NCBI GenBank assembly: GCA_947307175.1
Contig: CAMZIK010000002.1
Span: 1 to 64,000, forward strand
DNA: 64,000 nt
Origin: an uncultured Clostridia bacterium
GTDB lineage: Bacteria > Bacillota > Clostridia > Oscillospirales > Ruminococcaceae
Reading direction: 5' to 3'
Shown in pieces: positions 57,814 to 64,000 of the stretch. A model generated the notes under the pieces. It made no database searches and was not told the DNA's origin. It saw only the letters and a program-made list of their open reading frames with translations. Within the stretch, counting starts at the first letter, position 1. Every line of letters starts with the position of its first letter. The position numbers were made by a program, and so were the translations under genes.

Positions 57814-58136
57814 ATAAATCAGAATTTACCGCAGCAAACCTGCTGGGCAGCTGGGGGAAACCCTTTTGGAGAAGGGTTCTCCCCCAGACCCCCTTCCTAA
57901 ACCTTTTAATGATTTTTCAGTAATGGGGCGCAAGACCCCATTACTGAAAAATATTAGAGAGTTCAGAAAAGAGAATTTGAGAGAAAACTTTTTTCCAAGA
58001 GAATATCCTCGGTTGCTCGACAGATACACTGCTATAAGTTTTGACTATTTATTAGATTTGCACCCGAAGGGGTTTGGGGGCGATCGGAAAGCCCCCAAAA
58101 CAAGCGCCGTGCGCGCTAGCACAAATTCTGATTTAT
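57814..58136 (-). mobile_element. MITE-like element, copy 2, inverted relative to copy 1
   Basis: Left end ATAAATCAGAATTT, right end AAATTCTGATTTAT: 14 of 14 inverted match. Core 57812-58098 equals copy 1 in reverse (about 285 of 287 bases). The parts differing between copies are at the purF end (CAAGCGCCGTGCGCGCTAGCA here; GCGGAGCAAAGCTCCGC in copy 1). It ends 1 bp from the purF stop and starts 21 bp from the asnB start. ORF 57866-58201 and 57826-58029 are artefacts of its composition. Confidence 0.87.
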
Positions 58137-58137
58137 G

Positions 58138-59568
58138 CTACTTGTGTAATTTCTCGTCAAACTTATTTTTCGTACCTGCGCCCGAAACGTCTTCAGGATA
58201 GCTGCCCGTAAAGCAGCCATTGCAGTAACCCATCTTCACACCGCCAAGCAGGTCTTTCAGCTTGCTGACAGGCAAATATTCCAGCGAATCTGCGCCGATA
58301 GCCTCGCCTATCTCCTTTATGCTTGAAAACTTATTGGCTATAAGCTTTTCCTCATCGTCTATATCCGTTCCGAAATAGCAGTTGTGCGTAAACGGCGGCG
58401 AGGATATGCGCAAGTGGACCTCTGTTGCGCCTGCATCTCGGATAAGCTTGATTATTCTCGCACTTGTCGTGCCTCTTACGATAGAATCGTCTATCATTAT
58501 GACTCTCTTGCCCGCAACGATCTGCTTCATTGCATTAAGCTTTATCCTTACGGCGTTCTCTCTCATTGTCTGTGTCGGCTGGATAAAGCTTCTGCCGACA
58601 TACCTGTTCTTTACAAAGCCTGTTGCATACGGGATACCGCTTTCAAGAGAATATCCCAGCGCTGCATCAAGTCCCGAATCCGGCACACCGATAACAATAT
58701 CAGCATCGACCGGAGATGTCTTCGCAAGGATTCGCCCTGCGTTGAGCCTTGCCTGCGCAACACTCATGCCCTCGATGAACGAATCCGGTCTTGCAAAATA
58801 TATATATTCAAAAATGCAGATATGTTTCTTATCGCTGCAATGAGTTGTTATGGAGCTGATTCCCTCATCACTTATTATAACTATCTCGCCTGGTCTAATA
58901 TCACGTTCAAAATGCGCTCCGACCGAATCGAGCGCACAGCTCTCCGACGCAACGACGACCGCACCGTCATCTGTCCTGCCGTAACAAAGCGGTCTGAAAC
59001 CTTTCTTGTCACGGAAAGCTATCAGCTTTGTCGCAGTCATAAGAATGCACGAGTATGCACCCTTTATAGACGGCATCGCCTTTTCCACAGCTTCCTCGGT
59101 GGAACTGCACCTCAGACGCTTCTTGACTATCGAATATGCTATCGTCTCTGTGTCCGATGTGCCGTGGAATATCGCTCCCGCCATCTCGAAAGAACTTCTC
59201 AGCTCAGCCGCATTGACAAGATTTCCATTGTGGACAAGTGCCATGTTTCCTTTCATGTGCCGAATTACCAGCGGCTGTATGTTGTTGTGGTCATTGCCGC
59301 CCGTCGTTGAATATCTGACATGACCCACTGCCATGTTTCCCTGTCCGAGCTTATCGAGCACATCTCTCGTGAAGACCTCCGAAACAAGCCCGTCAGCCCT
59401 CTTGTGACGGAAAACACCATCATCGCATACCGTTATGCCGCAGCTTTCCTGTCCTCTGTGCTGCAAAGCCAGCAGCCCCATATAGACACTCTCCGCAGGT
59501 TTCGCCGTACTCGGTTCAAATATGCCGAAAACGCCGCATTCTTCATGAATATTCCCAAACATCCGCAT
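58138..59568 (-). CDS. purF: Amidophosphoribosyltransferase (purine pathway step 1)
   Basis: 476 aa. PRPP + glutamine to phosphoribosylamine. A 10-residue propeptide (MRMFGNIHEE) precedes the catalytic Cys of CGVFGIFEP, as in the B. subtilis-type enzyme. Glutaminase (LLALQHRGQESCGI), PRT motif VIMIDDSIVRGTTSARII, and cysteines CIFEYIYFARPDS plus GYCNGCFTGSYPED for the [4Fe-4S] cluster are visible. Start ATG 59568 has AGGA 5 nt upstream; 59562 is also possible. It has its own perfect promoter and a 135-nt leader with a small upstream ORF. Confidence 0.95.
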   Translation of the reverse strand: MRMFGNIHEECGVFGIFEPSTAKPAESVYMGLLALQHRGQESCGITVCDDGVFRHKRADGLVSEVFTRDVLDKLGQGNMAVGHVRYSTTGGNDHNNIQPLVIRHMKGNMALVHNGNLVNAAELRSSFEMAGAIFHGTSDTETIAYSIVKKRLRCSSTEEAVEKAMPSIKGAYSCILMTATKLIAFRDKKGFRPLCYGRTDDGAVVVASESCALDSVGAHFERDIRPGEIVIISDEGISSITTHCSDKKHICIFEYIYFARPDSFIEGMSVAQARLNAGRILAKTSPVDADIVIGVPDSGLDAALGYSLESGIPYATGFVKNRYVGRSFIQPTQTMRENAVRIKLNAMKQIVAGKRVIMIDDSIVRGTTSARIIKLIRDAGATEVHLRISSPPFTHNCYFGTDIDDEEKLIANKFSSIKEIGEAIGADSLEYLPVSKLKDLLGGVKMGYCNGCFTGSYPEDVSGAGTKNKFDEKLHK

Positions 59569-59695
59569 CACCGTCCTGACTGCTGTATAAGATCACAGCT
59601 GAACAGAAAATGAAAGTTGACAGCTCTGTTCCGCCGATTTGTTTACAAAATCACACTGTGGATCATGCAGCACATATAGGCGCTTAAACAACATG
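59543..59695 (-). CDS. Putative 50-residue leader peptide overlapping purF
   Basis: Not in the ORF track. ATG 59695 follows AGAGGTG by 4 nt, a good ribosome site. The 50-aa product (MLFKRLYVLHDPQCDF...) ends in TGA inside the first codons of purF, in another frame. The layout suggests translational coupling or attenuation of purF, but the reading frame may be chance. No conserved motif. Confidence 0.35.
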
Positions 59696-59709
59696 ATACA
59701 CCTCTATTG

Positions 59710-59738
59710 ATTATAAAGCACAAAGCCCCAAATGTCAA
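59710..59738 (-). promoter_or_regulatory. Consensus promoter of purF
   Basis: Minus strand TTGACA, 17 bp, TATAAT. Transcript start near 59703, giving a ~135-nt leader. I did not find a purine riboswitch signature in it. Confidence 0.85.
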
Positions 59739-59912
59739 TGATTTTTGCATTATCCGAAGCACAATCCTTCACTTTCGACAAAACTTTTCTTTTATAAAGG
59801 TGTTTTCTCGTAAGGTTGCTCAAAAGTACCCGTGCATATAGCGAGATTTATCAGCTATTGTGCGGATAGCACAACTTGATATTACAACTTGTACAAAATT
59901 TTATGATTTGTA

Positions 59913-59941
59913 TTGACAAATAAGAAAAAATGTTGTACAAT
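59913..59941 (+). promoter_or_regulatory. Promoter of the AraR-like regulator
   Basis: Plus strand TTGACA, 17 bp, TACAAT. The -10 is part of GTTGTACAATGTAC, an AraR-like half-site pair, and a further TTGTACAA lies upstream at 59889-59896. Confidence 0.8.
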
Positions 59942-59958
59942 GTACGCAAAGAACGATA

Positions 59959-59972
59959 CTTGTATGTACAAG
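59959..59972 (+). promoter_or_regulatory. Predicted AraR-type operator overlapping the SD
   Basis: CTTGTA-TG-TACAAG is a perfect inverted repeat fitting the B. subtilis AraR operator core (TTGTACGTACAA-like). It runs into AAGGAG, so binding would autoregulate the gene. Confidence 0.7.
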
Positions 59973-59982
59973 GAGTGACGTT

Positions 59983-61065
59983 ATGGACGAATTCAAATAT
60001 TTAAACATTGTAGAATGGGCAAAGGAATACATAAAAGCCAATCATCTGCACGACGGAGCTAAGTTCTATTCGGAAAAAGAGCTTTGCGACATTCACGGGG
60101 TCAGCAGGCAGACGGTTCGTCAGGCGCTGATGACACTTGAGAACGAAAACATCATCGTGCGCAGGAGAGGAAGCGGAACATTTATCAAGAGCGCCGCAAA
60201 AACGGCTGTTCCGTCCAATCTGACAGTCGGTGTGATCTCAACGTATTTCAGCGATTATATCTTTCCGAGCATCGTTACGGGCATAGAGAAAGTGCTGAAG
60301 GAAAACGACGTTGTTATGCAGCTTTCTATAACTCACAACCAGGTCGCCGATGAAACGAGAGCGCTCAGAACGATGCTTTCCCAGGACGTCAACGGACTTA
60401 TCATCGAGCCATCAAAAAGCGCCCTGCCAAATCCAAATATGGCGCTTTACGAGAAGATAAAACAGATGAACATTCCTGTTGTTTTCTTCAATGCGAAGTA
60501 CCCGTGGGTCGATTTCCCATGTGTTGCAATGGACGACGTTGCAGCCGGAAGGATCGTCACCGAACACCTCTGGGAGATAGGACACAGGCATATCTCCGGC
60601 ATTTTCGCACTCGATGATATCCAGGGACACAAGCGTTACAGCGGCTATATGCAAACGCTGCTTAAACATAATTCTCCTGCGGCAGAGCAGAATGTTCTGT
60701 GGTATTCGACCAGCGAAAGAAAGTCGTTTTTCACTATTTCCGAGGACAGGATCCTGAACCTGCTGAAAAACTCCACTGCGATCGTATGCTACAACGACAA
60801 CATCGCCGTGAGCTTGCTTTCATTCTGTAAAAAGCACGGCATCAAGGTTCCCGACGACATCTCAATAGTCGGCATCGACAACGCAAAGCTTTCAAAGATC
60901 TGCGAAACACCGCTCACTACGGCAACTCACCCGCACCAGCTGCTCGGCGAAACGGCTGCGCAGAAACTGATGGCTGCTATCGCCGATCCGGGCGCTTATC
61001 AGAAAGACGAGCTGTTCACGCCCGAACTTATAGTAAGAAAATCAACAAAACAGATCAAACGCTGA
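59983..61065 (+). CDS. araR: AraR-like transcriptional regulator (GntR HTH + LacI-type sensor)
   Basis: 360 aa. Residues ~1-70 form a GntR-family winged helix (YSEKELCDIHGVSRQTVRQALMTLENENII), and ~80-360 a LacI/GalR-type sugar-binding domain (VGVISTYFSDYIFPSIVTGIE, IPVVFFNAKYPWVDFPCVAMDD, IVCYNDNIAVSLLSFC, VGIDNAKLSKICETPLTTATHP). This hybrid is the AraR architecture, a repressor relieved by L-arabinose. The nearby TTGTAC sites and a YtfQ-like sugar transporter fit such a role, but a different sugar is possible. ATG follows AAGGAG. Confidence 0.88.
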   Translation: MDEFKYLNIVEWAKEYIKANHLHDGAKFYSEKELCDIHGVSRQTVRQALMTLENENIIVRRRGSGTFIKSAAKTAVPSNLTVGVISTYFSDYIFPSIVTGIEKVLKENDVVMQLSITHNQVADETRALRTMLSQDVNGLIIEPSKSALPNPNMALYEKIKQMNIPVVFFNAKYPWVDFPCVAMDDVAAGRIVTEHLWEIGHRHISGIFALDDIQGHKRYSGYMQTLLKHNSPAAEQNVLWYSTSERKSFFTISEDRILNLLKNSTAIVCYNDNIAVSLLSFCKKHGIKVPDDISIVGIDNAKLSKICETPLTTATHPHQLLGETAAQKLMAAIADPGAYQKDELFTPELIVRKSTKQIKR

Positions 61066-61105
61066 CGGTACATAACATACAGGTTTGAAAGGAGTTGTTA
61101 TCAAG

Positions 61106-61807
61106 ATGTATTCTTCTCCGAGACTTGATCTGCACGCCCACGATGCAGATGTAAGGCGTATAGACATAGACAAAGTTGAACGCTTCCTGGAAAGCGGACA
61201 GAGAGACCAGTGCGCAAACGCCGTAGATTCGGTGCTTGACGAGGTAGGCTACTCTGCTCTCGAATCATTTATGCTCAGGCTTTATATCACAATGGATATA
61301 TACGTTTGTGCAAGGACCTTCTCCAAACGCTTCGGCATTTCGGGAGACGATTTTACAAGGGAATTCGGCACTATCGACGATATGCCCAAGCACCTTGAAA
61401 CTTTAAGCTCGACAAAAGGCTATTTTACAAGAATGTTCGATAAGTGCGTAAGCTGGAGAACAGAATCCTGCAAGGGCGAGAACGGAGCTATAATCTGCAA
61501 AGCAAAAAGATATATCTACGACAATTATCACCTCGACGATATAAGCTTAAAGAGCGTAGCTTCAGCAGTTAACCTCAGCCCGACCTATTTCAGCGCCCTG
61601 TTCAAAAAGGATGTCGGCATCAATTTCATCGACTATCTGACAAATGTACGTATAGACAAGGCAAAGGAGCTTCTGTGCTGTACCTCCCTGCAGGTGTCTC
61701 AGATCGCCTGCCGAGTGGGTTTCAGCGATTACAGATACTTCGGACAGATATTCAAAAAGCATACAGGTAAGACGCCGAGAGAGTTCCAGCAGACACACAA
61801 CTCATAA
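61106..61807 (+). CDS. AraC-family transcriptional regulator
   Basis: 233 aa. The C-terminal ~100 residues have two HTH motifs (DISLKSVASAVNLSPTYFSA and SLQVSQIACRVGFSDYRYFG, then KKHTGKTPREFQ). The N-terminal ~110 residues resemble the helical linker of YesN-type regulators (KVERFLESGQRDQCANAV, FGISGDDFTREFGTIDDM) but lack a receiver domain. Start moved to ATG 61106; the track start is an earlier TTG. It is 40 bp after AraR and probably in the same transcript; it may activate the transporter. Confidence 0.85.
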   Translation: MYSSPRLDLHAHDADVRRIDIDKVERFLESGQRDQCANAVDSVLDEVGYSALESFMLRLYITMDIYVCARTFSKRFGISGDDFTREFGTIDDMPKHLETLSSTKGYFTRMFDKCVSWRTESCKGENGAIICKAKRYIYDNYHLDDISLKSVASAVNLSPTYFSALFKKDVGINFIDYLTNVRIDKAKELLCCTSLQVSQIACRVGFSDYRYFGQIFKKHTGKTPREFQQTHNS

Positions 61808-61837
61808 AAAACAATACAACTACAAGTCAGATTTACA

Positions 61838-61955
61838 GTACAACTTGCAAACATCCTAAAAAATTAAACAATATACTGAAAAAACTCGGTATACTTGTAC
61901 AGACAGGTGTAATATAATGATAGCACAATCACAGTGCGTTAAAAAGTGCTTGTAC
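61838..61955 (+). promoter_or_regulatory. Promoter and AraR-like half-sites before the sugar-binding protein
   Basis: -10-like TATAAT at 61913-61918 with a poor -35. AraR-like half-sites GTACAA at 61838-61843, TTGTAC at 61895-61900 and TTGTAC at 61950-61955. No hairpin terminator or riboswitch is visible in the rest of the gap. Confidence 0.55.
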
Positions 61956-61996
61956 TATCAGTTTGAAAATAATGAAATTGAATGGAGGATTCAAAA

Positions 61997-63112
61997 ATGA
62001 AAACAAAGAAGTTAATGGCAGTATTGGCAGCATCGGTACTTTGTCTCTCAATGGCAAGCTGCGGCGACAGCTCAAGCGACAGCACAGCTAAGTCATCGAG
62101 CAGCTCCAAGAGCTCAAGCAGCGAGTCCAAGGCAGACAGCAGCGAGTCCAAGGCAGACAGCAGCGAGTCTAAGGCAGACAGCAGCGAGTCCAAGAGCGAC
62201 AGCAGCGAAGAGTCCAAGGGCGGAAATGACGGCAAGGTGATCAAGGTCGGCATCATCAACAACGACCCTAACGAGTCCGGCTACCGTACAGCCAACGACA
62301 AGGACCTCAAGGCTACATTCTCACCTGAGAACGGCTACGATGCAAAATTCGCATACAGCCTGAAGAACGACGAGCAGATCACACAGGCTCAGAAGTTCAT
62401 TCAGGACGGCGTTGACTATCTGCTTCTTTCCGCAGCTGACACAGCAGGCTGGGACAGCGTGCTTCAGGACGCTAAGAAGGAAGGCGTAAAGGTTATCCTG
62501 TTCGACCGTACCATTGATGCAAGCGAGGATCTCTATGAGGCTTCTATCGTTTCTGATATGGATCAGGAAGGTAAGACCGCTGTTGAGTGGCTCAAGGGAC
62601 AGAACCTTGACGAGTACAACATCATCCACATCCAGGGTGTAATGGGTTCAGCTGCTCAGAAGGGACGTTCACAGGCTCTGCTCGACGAGGCTGAGGCTTC
62701 AGGCTGGAACATCATCATCTCGCAGACCGCTGAGTGGAACGCTGAAAAGGCACAGCAGATAGTTGAGTCCCAGATCTCCGCAGGCAAGAAGCCAAACGTT
62801 ATCTACGCTGAGAACGACGATATGGCTAAGGGCGCAGTTGCAGCTCTTGATAAGAACAACATCTCACACGGCGTTGGCAAGGACTGCATCGTAATGGGCT
62901 TTGACTGCAACAAGTGGGCTCTTGAAGAACTGCTCAAGAAGAACTGGAACTATGACGGACAGTGCAACCCATTCCAGTCATCTTACATTGACGAAGTTAT
63001 CAAGAAGCTTGAAAACGGCGAGACACTTGAAAACAAGAAGATCATAATGGAAGAAAAGGGCTTTGACGCTGAGTCTATCACTCAGGAAGATGTTGACAAG
63101 TACGGCATCTGA
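61997..63112 (+). CDS. ytfQ: Sugar ABC transporter binding lipoprotein, YtfQ-like
   Basis: 371 aa. Start moved to ATG 61997 (MKTKKLMAVL) after GGAGG. Lipobox SMAS|C, then a ~50-residue Ser/Lys/Glu/Asp linker with a fourfold repeat. The mature domain matches the galactofuranose/arabinose-binding YtfQ group: ESGYRTAND, TAGWDSVLQDAKKEGVKVILFDRTID, IQGVMGSAAQKGRSQALLDEA, VIYAENDDMAKGAVAAL. YtfQ of E. coli binds galactofuranose and arabinofuranose. Likely partner of the ABC ATPase starting at 63275. Confidence 0.9.
   Translation: MKTKKLMAVLAASVLCLSMASCGDSSSDSTAKSSSSSKSSSSESKADSSESKADSSESKADSSESKSDSSEESKGGNDGKVIKVGIINNDPNESGYRTANDKDLKATFSPENGYDAKFAYSLKNDEQITQAQKFIQDGVDYLLLSAADTAGWDSVLQDAKKEGVKVILFDRTIDASEDLYEASIVSDMDQEGKTAVEWLKGQNLDEYNIIHIQGVMGSAAQKGRSQALLDEAEASGWNIIISQTAEWNAEKAQQIVESQISAGKKPNVIYAENDDMAKGAVAALDKNNISHGVGKDCIVMGFDCNKWALEELLKKNWNYDGQCNPFQSSYIDEVIKKLENGETLENKKIIMEEKGFDAESITQEDVDKYGI
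62117..62200 (+). repeat. Four 21-bp tandem repeats in the linker
   Basis: AGCAGCGAGTCCAAGGCAGAC is repeated four times in phase (the third and fourth slightly altered), coding for SSESKAD-like units. The unit is in-frame, so copy number changes alter only linker length. Confidence 0.9.
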
Positions 63113-63151
63113 TAATATTCCGTAACGGAACAGCTAATTTATAGCAAACCT

Positions 63152-63205
63152 ACACGGTGCGGCGTATATGGATAATGTCCGTATGCGTGCACCGTGTCTC
63201 TTTTT
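63152..63205 (+). terminator. Intercistronic attenuator between the binding protein and ABC ATPase
   Basis: ACACGGTGC and GCACCGTGT arms with a further partly paired inner region, then CTCTTTTT. In such operons this keeps binding-protein mRNA in excess over the transporter mRNA. Confidence 0.75.
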
Positions 63206-63274
63206 GACCTTTTTTAAGGAAAAAGCATTGATTTTGTGGTATTTTTCGTGAATTTTTTGGGAGGTGAACAGCAA

Positions 63275-64000
63275 ATGCAGGACGAAGCAATTCTTAAAAT
63301 GCGGGGCATTTGCAAATTTTTCCCTGGTGTTCGTGCGCTTGACGGTGTGGATTTTACCCTTTGCAGAGGTGACATACACGCACTCATGGGCGAGAACGGT
63401 GCAGGAAAATCTACTCTTATAAAGGTACTCACCGGCGTATATCCAAAAGATGAGGGCGAGATAACCCTTGAAGACAAGGTAGTTTCGATCAGATCACCTC
63501 AGGATGCTCAGAATGCAGGTATCAGTACCGTTTATCAGGAGATAACCCTTTGCCCGAACCTTTCTGTCGCTGAGAATATGTACATAGGCAGAACAAAGGG
63601 CAAGCTTATGAACTGGAAAAAAATGAACAAAGAGGCAGACAAACTGCTTCAGAGTCTTGATATTCCCGCAAAGGCAAACCAGCAGCTGTCAAGCTGTTCG
63701 ATCGCTGTACAGCAGATGGTCGCTATCGCCAGAGCGGTAGATATGGAATGTAAGGTACTCATTCTCGATGAGCCTACATCTTCACTTGATGAAAACGAGG
63801 TTGAAAAGCTGTTCAGGCTGATGCGTGACCTGAAAGCCAAAGGAGTAGGAATAATCTTCGTTACCCACTTCCTCGATCAGGTATATGAAGTATGTGACAA
63901 GATAACAGTTCTTCGTGACGGAAAACTCGTCGGCGAATATGTTATCGAGGATCTGCCGAGAGTACAGCTCGTTTCAAAGATGCTCGGCAAGGATCTGGAC
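63275..64000 (+). CDS. ytfR: Sugar ABC transporter ATP-binding protein, YtfR-like, 3' end outside window
   Basis: First 242 codons only, not in the ORF track. ATG 63275 (MQDEAILKMRGICKFF) with GGGAGGTG. Walker A is MGENGAGKST, Walker B VLILDEPTSSLD, H-loop FVTHFLDQVYE; Q-loop TVYQEITLCPNLSV. The signature is unusual (LSSCSIAVQQMVAIARA), as often seen in the first half of two-domain sugar ATPases such as YtfR/RbsA. A second half should follow beyond the window. Confidence 0.92.
   Translation, partial: MQDEAILKMRGICKFFPGVRALDGVDFTLCRGDIHALMGENGAGKSTLIKVLTGVYPKDEGEITLEDKVVSIRSPQDAQNAGISTVYQEITLCPNLSVAENMYIGRTKGKLMNWKKMNKEADKLLQSLDIPAKANQQLSSCSIAVQQMVAIARAVDMECKVLILDEPTSSLDENEVEKLFRLMRDLKAKGVGIIFVTHFLDQVYEVCDKITVLRDGKLVGEYVIEDLPRVQLVSKMLGKDLD

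Noticed and set aside
59572-59703. Purine riboswitch before purF
   Set aside because: The leader lacks the three-way junction with the conserved loop sequences; only a possible upstream frame was seen.

Overview
The window looks like a chromosomal segment of a Gram-positive, anaerobic, fibre-degrading Clostridia bacterium, most likely a Ruminococcus-type member of the Oscillospiraceae. Support: a clostridial-order division and cell-wall cluster with an meso-diaminopimelate-type MurE, Ser/Glu-rich lipoprotein linkers, a circularly permuted GH3 beta-glucosidase of the kind known from Ruminococcus albus, a sortase-anchored giant surface protein, and a two-[4Fe-4S] EFR1-type flavodoxin/ferredoxin. 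The genus is inferred, not proven. I found no rRNA, tRNA, CRISPR array or transposase gene.

Region 1 (1-14.6 kb, minus strand) is the dcw cluster in transcription order mraZ, rsmH, ftsL, PASTA-type PBP, murE, murF, mraY, ftsW, murG, an uncharacterised membrane gene, murA, ftsQ (cut by the window edge). A consensus promoter is followed by four 10-bp-spaced AGTG boxes, a good MraZ operator. The MraY lacks a normally catalytic Asp. Region 2 (14.8-29 kb, minus) holds inorganic pyrophosphatase, a 2294-residue surface protein with eleven isopeptide-type CnaB repeats, a disordered protein, and a c-di-GMP pair (LacI-like sensor-GGDEF and FIST-EAL). Region 3 (29-51 kb, mixed strands) is accessory: a MATE pump, GNAT/YoaP, two GH3 enzymes, several GNAT acetyltransferases, a CPBP protein, a DinB-like protein, a MacB/FtsX-type ABC exporter, a cluster of zinc-ribbon/membrane/coiled-coil proteins beside a frameshifted XRE regulator, and purine salvage genes. 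A perfect parS centromere site (TGTTTCACGTGAAACA) sits at 36.28 kb.

Region 4 (51-59.7 kb, minus) is nitrogen/nucleotide metabolism: purF, asnB, carA, carB. Two nearly identical 287-bp cores in opposite orientation, each inside a ~320-bp MITE-like element with short terminal inverted repeats, bracket carB-carA-asnB and abut the neighbouring genes to within a few bases. Region 5 (59.9-64 kb, plus) is a sugar-uptake locus: an AraR-like GntR/LacI hybrid regulator with TTGTAC-type operators, an AraC-family regulator, a YtfQ-like sugar-binding lipoprotein, an intergenic attenuator and the start of a YtfR-like ABC ATPase; arabinose or a furanose sugar is the likely substrate.

Many ORF-track starts are GTG or TTG codons inside the Shine-Dalgarno sequence. 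Where a properly spaced ATG/TTG lies a few codons further in, I moved the start and say so in the entry.
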